A stretch of DNA of 64,000 nt from Desertivibrio insolitus (GCF_017355965.1 NZ_JAFIQW010000001.1:434001-498000), one strand, 5' to 3'; shown: positions 54,350 to 63,182, counted from the stretch's first letter. Program-made: numbers and translations. The notes: generated from the letters alone by a model not told the origin.

Positions 54350-57300
54350 TCAGACCGTGACGGGCGAGGGCACGCGCACCGGCGCCGGCGCCGGCTGCTT
54401 CGCCCCGACGATCTCGAGCACGCGCTCCGCGACCGCGTCGGGGTCGCTGAACAGTTCGAAGGCGTGCACGCGGAGGTAGTGCCAGCCGAGGCGGCGCAGC
54501 ACCGCCGGCCGCAGGCGCAGCGACTCGCGCAGCGACGTGCGGTGCAGCACCGTGTCGGTCTCGATCGCGAGGCAGATGCCGCCGTGCGCGACGACGAGGC
54601 CGAGCTTGCCGCGGTGGCCCAGCGCGACGCGGAGCCCGCGGGCCTCGAGGCGGCGCGCCAGGTCGACGAGCATGGGATCGCTGTCGTCGGGGATCGGCTC
54701 CGCGGCGACGCGCGCCTGCACGTCGGCGAGGATCTCGGCGAGGGCGAGGGTGCCGTGATTCATCCGGCCCTCCTCGATGTCCTCCGGCTGGAAGCACGTG
54801 ACGATCGCCATCGAGCGACGGGCGCGGGTCATCGCGACGGCGAGCAGGCGCTCACCGCCGGGCTCGCCGAGCTTGCCGAAGTCGCTCAGCACGCGGCCGT
54901 GCGGCGTGCGGCCGAAGCCGATCGAGAAGATGACGCGGTCGCGGCTCTGCGCGACGGCCTGCTCGAGCGTGAACACCGCGAACGGCTCGGGCCGGTCGCT
55001 CAGCACGAACTCGTTGAGCTGCGGCGACTTCGAGATCGCCGCGAGCACCGCCTGCTGCACGCGCACCGCGTGCTTCGCGCTCGCGGTGACGACCATGAGC
55101 GACTCCTTCGGCCGCGCCGTGGCGTGGTCGACGACGAGCTGCACGACGCGGTCGACCTCGGCGTCGACGCTCTCGACGGCGCCGGAGTCGGGGTCGGGCA
55201 CGGCCATGCCGCGCTTGACGTACTCGAGCGAGATGCTGCCGTGGCCGAGGAAGCTGCCGGCCCACGGGAGGGAGGCGATCTTGCCGGCGTAGAACCGGCG
55301 GTTGACGAGCTCGGCGAGGTCCTCTCCCCCGGCGCGGTAGCTGCGCGTGAGGCTGAGGGTCGGCAGCAGCGTCGCGAGCTTCGCGAGCGCGGACTTCGAG
55401 TGCAGGTCCTCGTGCGGCGCCTCGACGTCGTCGACGCCCTCGCGGATGCCGATCGAGAACGGCGCGGGCGTCTGCGTGATCGGGTCGCCGAACGCGACGA
55501 CCTGCTTGGCGCGACGGATCGCACCGACGTTCTCGGCGATCGTCGTCGCACCGGCGTCGAGGATCAGCACGGCATCGAACGGCATCGTGGCGCTGACGAG
55601 GTCGATCTCGTACGGCGTCGTGAGCCAGACGGGCGCGATAGCGCGGGCGAGGTGCGGAGCGTGGCGCTGCAGCTCGGCCGAGGTCAGCGCGTCGCGGCGC
55701 AGCAGGCGCTTGAGCGCGGCGGCCTCGTCGGGCCAGTCGACCAGGCCGATCTTCCAGTTCTCCGCGAGCTGCCACGCGAGCAGCTGCGCGTTGCCGGCGG
55801 CGTGCGCCTCGTCGACGAGACGGAAGTCGGCCTCGAGTCGGTCGAGCACGCCGGTGTTCGCGCCGAGCAGGGCGCGGTCGGCGGCGAGCAGCGACTCGAG
55901 CGAGGACTGCCACCACGCGAGCTCGAGCTCGGCGGCGACCTGGTCCTCGGGCACGTGCCGGCTCGAGAGGTCCTGCAGCAGCGGGGCCAGCTCGAGGTCG
56001 CGGAGGGTCGCGAGCAGGGCGCTGCGCTCCTGGAGGTTCGCGAGCACGTCGCTGTCGGCGGCGAGGGCCTCGACCCGCGGCAGCAGCGTCGACAGGGGCA
56101 TCCCGATCATCTGCGTCTCGCGGCTGAACTGACCGAGCGGCTCGTCGAGCGACGTGAGGTCGGCGGCGACCGATTCGTACAGGCGCTGCACGGCGTCGAT
56201 GCCGACGGGCACCTCGGGCGTGATGCCCGCGGGCACGAAGCGCTGCCACAGCACGCGCTGCTGCTGGATGCGGCGGAGCGTCGAGTGCAGGTCGGCGACG
56301 TGCACGCCGGGGCGCACGTACTCCTTCGCGAGCTTCTTCAGCCGCCGGCGGTTCGCCGACGACATCTCCGGCGCCTCCTTGCGCGGCGCTGTCGCGGCGA
56401 TGAGCTCCGAGAGCGAGCGGTCGAAGACGACCGGCAGGAACTTGTCGAGGGTCTCGCGGATGTCGGCGAGCAGGCGCAGGTACACCCCGAGTTCGGCGAT
56501 CGTCTCGAACGGGCGCATGTGGGTGTGGCTGATCAGCGCGCGGGCGTTGTCGAGCAGCAGCGGGAGGTCCTCGCCGTGCAGACGCTTCGCGACCTGGTGC
56601 GCGGCGCTGGCCTCCTCGCCGGTGGCGAACGAGGCGCCGTACCAGGGCGAGTCGCCGGGGCCGTACTTGAACTCGCCGAGGCGGGCGGCCTTGACCATCG
56701 TCTCGGCAACCCGGGCGCGGTTCTCGCTCATCGCCTCGATCGAGCCGCGCGAGAGGCGCGCCGTCGTCGCGGGCGCGATCGGCAGCAGCGCGAGGCGGGA
56801 GAGCTCCGTGAGGCAGTCGAGCACGCTGATGCCGAGCACCGGGTCGGTGCGGCTGAGCGCACCGCGGTAGTCGAGCAGCACCGTGCGCAGCCGCACGAGG
56901 GCCTCGTCGACCTCGCCGGTGGCGGGCTGCTCGACCTTCTCGTTGCGGGAGATCGAGCGGATGACGTCGCGGCAGAGCGACCGGGGACGCACGGCGACGC
57001 CGGCGAGCCCGACGTCCTGCAGGCGCGACGCGATGCCCTGCAGGGTGGCCCGGCGGGGGCTCACGACGAGCACGCGCTTGTTCTGGCTGACGAGGGCGCC
57101 GATGGAGTTGACGATCGTCTGGGTCGCGCCGGTGCCGGGCAGCGTCTTGACGACGACGGAGTTGCCCGCCGCGATCTGCGCGATGACGTTCTCCTGCTCG
57201 GGGTCGGCGTCGAGCAGGAGGGTGTCGGTCTGCGGGTCGCGCTCGTCCTGCGGCGACGGCGCCACGGGCGAGTAGCTCTCCTCGACGGCCCACTTCGCGG

Positions 57301-58087
57301 TGGGGTTGCCCGCGAGGGCGTCGAGCAGCATGTGCTTGAGGTCGCCGGCGTCGGCGACGAGCGACGGCGCGACATCCGCGAACGACGACGCGACGAGCCG
57401 GGGCTGCACGTTGAACCACTCGAGGTGGCTCGTGAGCCCGCGGAGGCGGTCGATCACCGGGTTCGGCTTGAACGTGCCGTCGCGCTGGGTGAGGGCGACG
57501 AACGCGTCGGCGTCGAGGTTCACCGAGAACTGCTCGGCGAGCGCACGGGCGAGCCGCGGGTTGAGGAACGGCTTGCCCCGCAGGCGGAGCTCGAAGTCGC
57601 GTCCGTAGCGGCGGATGGAGAGCGGTCGCAGCAGTACGGGGGCGCGGAAGTCCTCGCCCTGGTACTCCCACTCGGCGATGCCGATGCCCAGGTGCACGGT
57701 GTCGATGCCGCGCGCCGTGGCGAGGTCGAGGGCCTTCGCGGCGAGCGCGTTGGCGGCCGTGCGCGCGGCGCGCAGGGCGATGTCGTCGCGGATGAGGCTC
57801 GACAGCAGCGTCGGCTTGCCCGTGATGAACTGCGCGAGGCCACCGGGGTGCGTGGCGCTCAGCTCGATGCGCGTCTTCGGCGAGTCGATGAAGTGGAGCA
57901 GCGTCGACTGACCGCCGACGCCGGCGAGCTCGCTGCGCCAGCCGGCCCAGACGGGCTCGGCGACGTTGACGACCTCGAGCCTGGGGTCCCCCGCGCTCAC
58001 GGCGTGGGGAACGGTCGTGGTGCGCTCCGCGCGCGCCTGCACGAGGCCACCGACGACCTCGTCTCTGGGGATATCCGCATGCCGCAC
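54350..58087 (-). CDS. large SF1 helicase-like protein with C-terminal nuclease-like domain, catalytic motifs degenerate
   Basis: A 1245-residue protein. An N-terminal DUF4011-like region (HFIDSPKTRIELSATHPGGL, then VLLRPLSIRRYGRDFELRL) precedes a superfamily 1 helicase core. Expected motif I (GTGKT) reads LPGTGATQT at 316-324, lacking the Lys; motif II reads LILDAGATT (Asp844, but Ala for Glu845); motif V has QAVAQ for QGxE. Motifs III (FGDPITQTP) and VI (AMTRARRS, 1085-1092) are kept. The C-terminus looks like a Vsr/DUF559-type domain (LAIETD at 1173-1178, RLRPAVLRRLGW) with an early acid replaced. The GTG start follows TACAGT by 6 bases. Resembles DUF4011-helicase-Vsr proteins; activity is doubtful. 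Confidence 0.8.
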   Translation of the reverse strand: MRHADIPRDEVVGGLVQARAERTTTVPHAVSAGDPRLEVVNVAEPVWAGWRSELAGVGGQSTLLHFIDSPKTRIELSATHPGGLAQFITGKPTLLSSLIRDDIALRAARTAANALAAKALDLATARGIDTVHLGIGIAEWEYQGEDFRAPVLLRPLSIRRYGRDFELRLRGKPFLNPRLARALAEQFSVNLDADAFVALTQRDGTFKPNPVIDRLRGLTSHLEWFNVQPRLVASSFADVAPSLVADAGDLKHMLLDALAGNPTAKWAVEESYSPVAPSPQDERDPQTDTLLLDADPEQENVIAQIAAGNSVVVKTLPGTGATQTIVNSIGALVSQNKRVLVVSPRRATLQGIASRLQDVGLAGVAVRPRSLCRDVIRSISRNEKVEQPATGEVDEALVRLRTVLLDYRGALSRTDPVLGISVLDCLTELSRLALLPIAPATTARLSRGSIEAMSENRARVAETMVKAARLGEFKYGPGDSPWYGASFATGEEASAAHQVAKRLHGEDLPLLLDNARALISHTHMRPFETIAELGVYLRLLADIRETLDKFLPVVFDRSLSELIAATAPRKEAPEMSSANRRRLKKLAKEYVRPGVHVADLHSTLRRIQQQRVLWQRFVPAGITPEVPVGIDAVQRLYESVAADLTSLDEPLGQFSRETQMIGMPLSTLLPRVEALAADSDVLANLQERSALLATLRDLELAPLLQDLSSRHVPEDQVAAELELAWWQSSLESLLAADRALLGANTGVLDRLEADFRLVDEAHAAGNAQLLAWQLAENWKIGLVDWPDEAAALKRLLRRDALTSAELQRHAPHLARAIAPVWLTTPYEIDLVSATMPFDAVLILDAGATTIAENVGAIRRAKQVVAFGDPITQTPAPFSIGIREGVDDVEAPHEDLHSKSALAKLATLLPTLSLTRSYRAGGEDLAELVNRRFYAGKIASLPWAGSFLGHGSISLEYVKRGMAVPDPDSGAVESVDAEVDRVVQLVVDHATARPKESLMVVTASAKHAVRVQQAVLAAISKSPQLNEFVLSDRPEPFAVFTLEQAVAQSRDRVIFSIGFGRTPHGRVLSDFGKLGEPGGERLLAVAMTRARRSMAIVTCFQPEDIEEGRMNHGTLALAEILADVQARVAAEPIPDDSDPMLVDLARRLEARGLRVALGHRGKLGLVVAHGGICLAIETDTVLHRTSLRESLRLRPAVLRRLGWHYLRVHAFELFSDPDAVAERVLEIVGAKQPAPAPVRVPSPVTV

Positions 58088-58093
58088 CTTGTC

Positions 58094-58099
58094 ACTGTA
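58094..58099 (-). promoter_or_regulatory. predicted -10 element of the helicase-like gene
   Basis: TACAGT, 6 bases before the GTG at 58087; it argues against longer in-frame starts up to 58162. Confidence 0.65.
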
Positions 58100-58191
58100 T
58101 GGCGGCCCTCCGCCTGGGCCGTGGAGGATACGCCGCGTTGCGTTCGATCCCTTCGCCCCCAATCACGGGGGTGGCCGACGCGGCGGGCGGC

Positions 58192-58377
58192 TCAGTCGAC
58201 GAGGAGGACGACGCCGCAGTCGCGGCAGCGCTCGTAGGCGAGCGGACGCGACCCGGGGACGGCCGCGTAGAACTCCAGCGCCTCGCCGCACTCGGGGCAG
58301 TCGGGGTCGGTCTCGACCACCGCGAGGACGGTGCGGGGGGCGTCCACTTCGTACTCGAAGGCCACTGCGTTGCTCAT
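58192..58377 (-). CDS. small zinc-ribbon protein
   Basis: A 61-residue protein with two CxxC pairs (DPDCPECGEAL and YERCRDCGVVLL) that would bind one zinc ion, after an acidic N-terminus (AVAFEYEVDAPRTVLAV). No other domain. TACCGT lies 7 bases before the ATG. Same strand as the helicase-like gene and 104 bases upstream of it, but each has its own promoter-like element. Function unknown. Confidence 0.75.
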   Translation of the reverse strand: MSNAVAFEYEVDAPRTVLAVVETDPDCPECGEALEFYAAVPGSRPLAYERCRDCGVVLLVD

Positions 58378-58384
58378 GCCACGA

Positions 58385-58390
58385 ACGGTA
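58385..58390 (-). promoter_or_regulatory. predicted -10 element of the small zinc-ribbon gene
   Basis: TACCGT, 7 bases before the ATG at 58377. Confidence 0.6.
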
Positions 58391-58511
58391 CGTCGGCCCT
58401 CCGACATCGCCGGGACGCGCGCCGCGGGAGCCACGATTCCCAGGTTCCGCTCTGAGCGAGCGAGGCCCCGAGGTTTCGGGGGCGAGCGGCGGGGGCACTG
58501 TCCGCTTCAGC

Positions 58512-59831
58512 ATGACTACGACGGACACGAACCAGACCTCCAAGCTGCGCCAGGCGATCACCGGCCCGCTGCTGTTCCTCTTCATCCTCGGCGACGTCCT
58601 CGGCGCCGGGATCTACGCCCTGGCCGGGGTGCTCGCGAACGAGGTCGGCGGTGCGATCTGGATCCCCCTCGTCGTCGCGCTCGGCCTCGCCCTGCTGACG
58701 GCCGGCTCCTACGCAGAACTCGTCACGAAGTACCCCAAGGCGGGCGGCGCCGCCGTGTTCGCCGAGCGCGCCTACCGCAACCCGCTCGTCGCGTTCCTCG
58801 TCGGGTTCAGCATGCTCGCCGCCGGCGTCACGAGCGCCGCGGGCCTCTCGCTCGCCTTCGCCGGCGACTACTTCGCGACCTTCATCGACGTGCCGCCGGT
58901 GCCCGTCGCCCTCGCGTTCCTCGCGCTCGTCGCGGCGCTGAACGCCCGCGGCATCCGCGAGTCGCTCGGCAGCAACGTGGTCATGACGATGATCGAGGTG
59001 TCGGGCCTGCTCATCGTGATCGCGACCGTCGCGATCCTGCTCGGCAGCGGCGGCGGCGACGTGTCACGGGTCGGCGTCTTTCCCGACGGCGTCAGCCCGA
59101 TCAACGGCGTCTTCGCCGCCGTCATCATCGCGTTCTACTCCTTCGTCGGCTTCGAGGTCTCGGCTAACGTCGCCGAGGAGGTCAAGGACCCCGCTCGCGT
59201 CTACCCCCGGGCACTCTTCGGCGCGCTCCTCACCGCCGGCGTCGTCTACCTGCTGCTCGGGCTCGCCGCGCCGATCGCGCTCGACCCCGACCGTCTCGCC
59301 GGCTCCACCGGCCCGCTGCTCGAGGTCGTCCAGGCGACCGGGGTGGGCGTGCCGGCCTGGCTGTTCAGCCTCATCGCCCTCGTCGCCGTCGCGAACGGCG
59401 CCCTGCTCACGATGATCATGGCGAGCCGCGTGACGTTCGGCATGGCCGAGCAGGGCCTCCTCCCCTCGGTGCTCGGCCGCACGCTGCCGAACCGGAAGAC
59501 CCCGTGGGTCGCGATCGTCGCCACAACCCTCGTCGCGATGATCCTCACCGCGACCGGCGACGTCGGCGTGCTCGCCGAGACCGTCGTGCTGCTGCTCCTG
59601 TTCGTGTTCATCTCCACGAACGTCGCCGTGCTCGTGCTGCGCCGCGACGAGGTCGGGCACAAGCACTTCCGCGTCTGGACCGCCGTGCCGGTGCTCGGCG
59701 TCATCAGCTGCATCGTGCTGCTCACCCAGCAGAGCGGCGAGGTGTGGCTGCGCGGGCTCCTGCTGATCGCCGTCGGCGTCGTGCTGTACTTCCTCACCCG
59801 CCTCGGGCGCCGCCGCACCGCGCGCGGCTGA
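58512..59831 (+). CDS. APC family amino acid permease
   Basis: A 439-residue transporter of the amino acid-polyamine-organocation superfamily, about twelve hydrophobic segments. Substrate-binding loop of TM1 reads ILGDVLGAGIYALAG; the TM6 unwound region reads IIAFYSFVGFEVSANVAEEV, with KDPARVYPRAL after it; both are typical of cationic amino-acid transporters. An ATG at 58512 with no obvious ribosome site; upstream in-frame codons extend through unrelated sequence. Divergent from the small zinc-ribbon gene. Confidence 0.9.
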   Translation: MTTTDTNQTSKLRQAITGPLLFLFILGDVLGAGIYALAGVLANEVGGAIWIPLVVALGLALLTAGSYAELVTKYPKAGGAAVFAERAYRNPLVAFLVGFSMLAAGVTSAAGLSLAFAGDYFATFIDVPPVPVALAFLALVAALNARGIRESLGSNVVMTMIEVSGLLIVIATVAILLGSGGGDVSRVGVFPDGVSPINGVFAAVIIAFYSFVGFEVSANVAEEVKDPARVYPRALFGALLTAGVVYLLLGLAAPIALDPDRLAGSTGPLLEVVQATGVGVPAWLFSLIALVAVANGALLTMIMASRVTFGMAEQGLLPSVLGRTLPNRKTPWVAIVATTLVAMILTATGDVGVLAETVVLLLLFVFISTNVAVLVLRRDEVGHKHFRVWTAVPVLGVISCIVLLTQQSGEVWLRGLLLIAVGVVLYFLTRLGRRRTARG

Positions 59832-59952
59832 TCCTCCGCGGCATCCGTCTTCTCTCGGCGTTCTGCCAGCTTCCGGCGCATCCGACCGCCCGCCTCGCGC
59901 GGAAGTGGTTGGTGAAGGCCGATCTGGACGGCCCGTATCGAAGGAGATCAGG

Positions 59953-60783
59953 ATGCGCACGAAGCTCATCACCGGTGCCGCCCTCGGCACCCTCGCGGCC
60001 TTCGCGGTCGCGACGCCCGCCTACGCGGACAACCACGAGTCGGCCCGGCTCTCGGTGCTGCACGGTGTTCCGGACACACCGGTCGACGTCTACGTCGACG
60101 GTGCCCTCACGATCGACGACTTCCAGCCCGGCGACCTCGCGGGGCCGCTCGAGCTGCCCGCCGGCTCGTACGAGGTGGCGATCACGGCTCCGGATGCCGC
60201 CGACGCGAGCTCCCCGGTGATCGGCCCGGTCACCATCGAGCTCGCCGCGGCGGGCAACTACACCGCGGTCGCGCACCTGGGCGAGGGCGCGCAGCCGACG
60301 GCCACGTTGTTCACGAACGACGTCAGCCCGACGGCCGCCGGCGAGGGCCGCCTGACCGTGCGGCACACCGCGGCCGCCCCCGCGGTCGACATCCTCGCCG
60401 GCGGTCAGGCCGTCGTCTCCGGGCTGACGAACCCGAACGAGGCCTCGCTGAACCTGCCCGCGTCGACCGTCTCGGCGGCGGTCGCACTGGCCGGCACGAC
60501 GCAGCCGGTCATCGGACCGGCCGACGTGTCGATCGAGGACGGCGTGCACACCCTCGTCTACGCCTGGGGCAGCGCGGAGGCCGGCAACCTTCAGCTCGCT
60601 GTGCAGACCATCGACGGCCTGCACTCCAACCCCGGCGGCGTGAACACGGGTGAGGCCGGTCTCGTCGCCCCCGTCGACGACAGCGTGGTGCCGGCCGCCG
60701 CCGCCGCGCTGCTCGCCCTTCTCGGATCCGTGGCCGCCGCCGTCGTCCTGCACCGACGCGCGGCCGCCACGACGGAGCGCTGA
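59953..60783 (+). CDS. secreted DUF4397 domain protein
   Basis: A 276-residue exported protein: signal peptide MRTKLITGAALGTLAAFAVATPAYA with AxA-type cleavage, two beta-rich DUF4397 repeats (ARLSVLHGVPDTPVDVYVDG and GRLTVRHTAAAPAVDILAGG), and a C-terminal hydrophobic anchor with a basic tail (VVLHRRAAATTER). Before the anchor is GGVNTGEAG, which partly resembles an LPXTG sorting motif. AAGGAG precedes the ATG. Located 7 bases before a class F sortase gene, suggesting a sortase substrate, though the motif is not canonical. Confidence 0.88.
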   Translation: MRTKLITGAALGTLAAFAVATPAYADNHESARLSVLHGVPDTPVDVYVDGALTIDDFQPGDLAGPLELPAGSYEVAITAPDAADASSPVIGPVTIELAAAGNYTAVAHLGEGAQPTATLFTNDVSPTAAGEGRLTVRHTAAAPAVDILAGGQAVVSGLTNPNEASLNLPASTVSAAVALAGTTQPVIGPADVSIEDGVHTLVYAWGSAEAGNLQLAVQTIDGLHSNPGGVNTGEAGLVAPVDDSVVPAAAAALLALLGSVAAAVVLHRRAAATTER

Positions 60784-60790
60784 CACAGCA

Positions 60791-61429
60791 GTGCGCTCCG
60801 TCGCCCGCAGCGGGATGCCGGTGGCCGTTCTGGCCGCCGGTGTCCTGCTGCTCTCCGGCTGCGGCGCGGGTGGGCCGGCTCCCGAGCCCTCGCCCGCACC
60901 GTCGGACGGTCCCGTCGCGGTACGGACTCCTCCCCCGGACGTCCCCATCGCCTCCGGGGACCTGGTGCCCCCGGTGGAGGAGGACCAGCCGGCCGCACTG
61001 CGGATCGCGGAACTCGGAATCGACATGCCGGTCGACCCCGTCGGGGTGCAGACGGACGGCTGGATGGAGATCCCCGAGGACCCGGCCGTGGGCGGCTGGT
61101 ACCGCTTCGGGCCGGCGCCGGGCGACGATCGCGGCACCGCGGTGATCGTCGCCCACGTCGATTCCCTCGTCTATGGGCTCGGCCCGTTCGCGAGGCTGCC
61201 GGAGCTCGCGCCGGGGGCGGAGGTCGCCGTGACCTCCGCCTCCGGTGCCGAGCACCGCTACCGGGTGTCGTCCGTCGAGCAGCTGCCGAAGCTCGACCTC
61301 GGCGCGACGGATGTCTGGAGCCGCGACGGCGATCCCGCGCTCGTGCTCATCACCTGCGGCGGAGAGTTCGACCGCGAGGCCCGCTCGTACGAGGACAACG
61401 TCGTCGTGACCGCGGAGCGAGTACCGTGA
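60791..61429 (+). CDS. class F sortase lipoprotein
   Basis: A 212-residue transpeptidase. Lipoprotein signal with lipobox LLSGC (Cys24). Catalytic residues: His122 (IVAHVDS), Cys189 (LITCGG) and Arg198 or Arg195 (DREARSYEDN), in the class F order. A Pro-rich linker follows the anchor. It should attach surface proteins to peptidoglycan or other acceptors; the adjacent DUF4397 protein is the likely partner. GTG start 7 bases after the previous stop. Downstream lie an ECF sigma and anti-sigma gene. Confidence 0.9.
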   Translation: MRSVARSGMPVAVLAAGVLLLSGCGAGGPAPEPSPAPSDGPVAVRTPPPDVPIASGDLVPPVEEDQPAALRIAELGIDMPVDPVGVQTDGWMEIPEDPAVGGWYRFGPAPGDDRGTAVIVAHVDSLVYGLGPFARLPELAPGAEVAVTSASGAEHRYRVSSVEQLPKLDLGATDVWSRDGDPALVLITCGGEFDREARSYEDNVVVTAERVP

Positions 61430-61461
61430 TGCGCACATCTCGCCGAGGAGGTGGAACGCCC

Positions 61462-61998
61462 ATGACGGATGCCCCGCTCGCCGAGCGCTTCCGCGCCGGC
61501 GACGAGTCCGCGCTGCGCGAGGCCTACGAGAACTGGTCGAGCCTCGTCTACACACTCGCGCTCCGCTCGCTCGGCGACGTGACCGACGCCGAGGACGTCA
61601 CGCAGCGCGTCTTCGTCTCGGCGTGGACGGGCCGCGGCTCGTACGACCCCTCGTCCGCGCTGCCCGCCTGGCTCGTGGGCATCACCCGGCACCGCATCGC
61701 CGACATGCACGAGGCGCGGGCCAAGGTCCGCCGCCTGCAGGAGGAGCTCGCCGCGCTGGCCCCGCCGGCCGAGGAGAGCTCCGACCCTGATCCGGCCGAC
61801 CGGCTGCTCATCGCGGGAGAGATCGCGAAGCTCGAGCCGGAGGCGCAACGGGTCATCCGGCTGGCCTTCTACGACGACCTGACGCATGCTCAGATCGCGG
61901 AGCGGCTCGAGTTACCGCTCGGCACCGTCAAGAGCCACATCCGCCGTTCCCTCGCCCGTCTCAAGTCCAGCCTGGAGGTGACCTATGTCCCACGTTGA
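61462..61998 (+). CDS. ECF sigma factor
   Basis: A 178-residue RNA polymerase sigma-70 family, ECF-type. Region 2 includes YTLALRSLGDVTDAEDVTQRVFVSAW; region 4 includes LAFYDDLTHAQIAERLELPLGTVKSHIRRSLARL. ATG at 61462 has AGGAGG about 10 bases upstream; an earlier ATG at 61426 overlaps the sortase stop. Followed by, and overlapping by 14 bases, its anti-sigma gene. SigK/RskA-like pairs respond to envelope or redox signals; here the cognate promoter is not identified. Confidence 0.92.
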   Translation: MTDAPLAERFRAGDESALREAYENWSSLVYTLALRSLGDVTDAEDVTQRVFVSAWTGRGSYDPSSALPAWLVGITRHRIADMHEARAKVRRLQEELAALAPPAEESSDPDPADRLLIAGEIAKLEPEAQRVIRLAFYDDLTHAQIAERLELPLGTVKSHIRRSLARLKSSLEVTYVPR

Positions 61999-62707
61999 CC
62001 CCGAGCTGCTCGCGCTGCTCGCCCTCGGCGAGGAGGTCGCCTCCGACGAGGAGCGCGACCACATCGCGTCGTGCCCGGAGTGCCGCGCGGAGATCGCCGA
62101 GCTCAGCTCGACCGTGCTCGTCGCCAAGTCGGCGCTCGACGTGCCCGCGCTCGAGTCGCCGTCGCCCCGCGTGTGGGAGGGCATCAGCGCGACGCTCGGC
62201 CTGCAGGAGCAGCCTCCCGCGGCATCCGTTTCCCCGGGCCCGGCCGCCGCCCCCGTCGTCGACCTGGCCCCGCGCCGACGTCGGCGCCTCGCGACGATCG
62301 TCTCGCTCGCAGCGGCCGCCGCCGTCGCGGTCGCGGGCGTCTCGGTGTGGCTCACGCGCCCCGCCCCCGTGCAGGTGCTCGCGTCGGCTGAGCTCGACGC
62401 GTTCCCCGCCTGGCCGGATGCCTCGGGCAGCGCGACCGTCGAGGAGTCGGCCGACGGGCGGTCGCTGACCGTCGACCTCGCGGGCGACGCCTCGGGCGAC
62501 GGTTACCGCGAGGTGTGGCTGATCGCCGCCGACGGCTCCGGGCTCGTGAGCCTCGGCGTGCTCGAGGGCGATCACGGCACGTTCGCCGTGCCGCAGGGCG
62601 TCGACCTCGCCGACTACCCCGTCGTCGACGTGTCGGAGGAGCCGTACGACGGCGACCCGGAGCACTCCGGCGACTCGATCGTGCGGGGAACGCTCGAGGA
62701 CGCCTAG
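61985..62707 (+). CDS. zinc-binding anti-sigma factor (RskA-type)
   Basis: A 240-residue membrane protein. N-terminal zf-HC2 motif HIASCPEC (His26, Cys30, Cys33) binds the sigma factor. A transmembrane helix follows an RRRRR stop (LATIVSLAAAAAVAVAGVSVWL) and the extracytoplasmic RskA-like domain (SADGRSLTVDLAGDASGDGYREVWLIAADGSGL) senses an unknown signal. Start codon overlaps the sigma gene end, ensuring coupled synthesis. Probably released by regulated proteolysis. Confidence 0.92.
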   Translation: MSHVDPELLALLALGEEVASDEERDHIASCPECRAEIAELSSTVLVAKSALDVPALESPSPRVWEGISATLGLQEQPPAASVSPGPAAAPVVDLAPRRRRRLATIVSLAAAAAVAVAGVSVWLTRPAPVQVLASAELDAFPAWPDASGSATVEESADGRSLTVDLAGDASGDGYREVWLIAADGSGLVSLGVLEGDHGTFAVPQGVDLADYPVVDVSEEPYDGDPEHSGDSIVRGTLEDA

Positions 62708-62824
62708 CGCGCCGCGTAGCTGGGCGGCACGTGGGCAGATGCTCCGCGGGTCGTCAGAGTGGTTGCCGGCGACGGTGGAACCGGCGAAGGCTGAAGGTTC
62801 CGCCCGAACGACGAAAGGAACCAC

Positions 62825-63115
62825 GTGACCCTCACGATGACCGACACCGCCAGCACCGTCGTCAAGACGATCGCCGCCCAGTCCGCGGGCAGCGAGCACG
62901 GCGGCATCCGCATCGCCGGCGCCGACCCGGGCACCGGCTCCGACTTCAGCCTCTCGATCGCGCCGGAGGCGGCCCCGCAGGACGTCGTCGTCGAGAACGA
63001 CGGCGCGCGGGTGTTCCTCGACGAGAGCGCCGCGCAGGCCCTCGACGACACCGTGCTCGACGCGCAGATCAACGAGGACGGCTCCGTGCGCTTCGCGATC
63101 GGCGCGCGGCACTAG
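62825..63115 (+). CDS. HesB/IscA-like protein without cysteines
   Basis: A 96-residue protein with the HesB-like fold (VVKTIAAQSAGSEHGGIRIAG, VVVENDGARVFLDESAAQALDDTVLDAQI). The three cysteines that coordinate Fe-S clusters in IscA/SufA are absent; the protein has none at all. Probably a divergent non-cluster member, annotated in many Actinobacteria as Fe-S assembly protein HesB. GAAAGGA precedes the GTG. The gene ends 16 bases before a strong bidirectional terminator. Confidence 0.8.
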   Translation: MTLTMTDTASTVVKTIAAQSAGSEHGGIRIAGADPGTGSDFSLSIAPEAAPQDVVVENDGARVFLDESAAQALDDTVLDAQINEDGSVRFAIGARH

Positions 63116-63131
63116 CAGGCGCCCCGGAACG

Positions 63132-63171
63132 ACGAAGGGGGCGGATGCCACGCGGCATCCGCCCCCTTCGT
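63132..63171. terminator. strong bidirectional terminator
   Basis: An 18-bp perfect stem ACGAAGGGGGCGGATGCC / GGCATCCGCCCCCTTCGT with a 4-base loop, between the convergent HesB-like and 63183-63410 genes. Confidence 0.92.
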
Positions 63172-63182
63172 GCGTCCGGTCT

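Noticed and set aside
54159-54797. A 212-residue minus-strand frame overlapping the helicase-like gene end
   Set aside because: Only its last 62 codons have protein-like sequence, and they begin at a GTG coupled to the helicase-like stop; the rest is out-of-frame shadow.
54464-58237. A 1257-residue open frame on the plus strand opposite the helicase-like gene
   Set aside because: Leu/Val/Arg/Gly-rich shadow. The minus strand carries recognisable helicase motifs and a -10 element.
59941-59953. ECF-sigma promoter in front of the DUF4397 gene
   Set aside because: No recognisable -35/-10 pair shared with another promoter in the window could be found; evidence was too thin to list.
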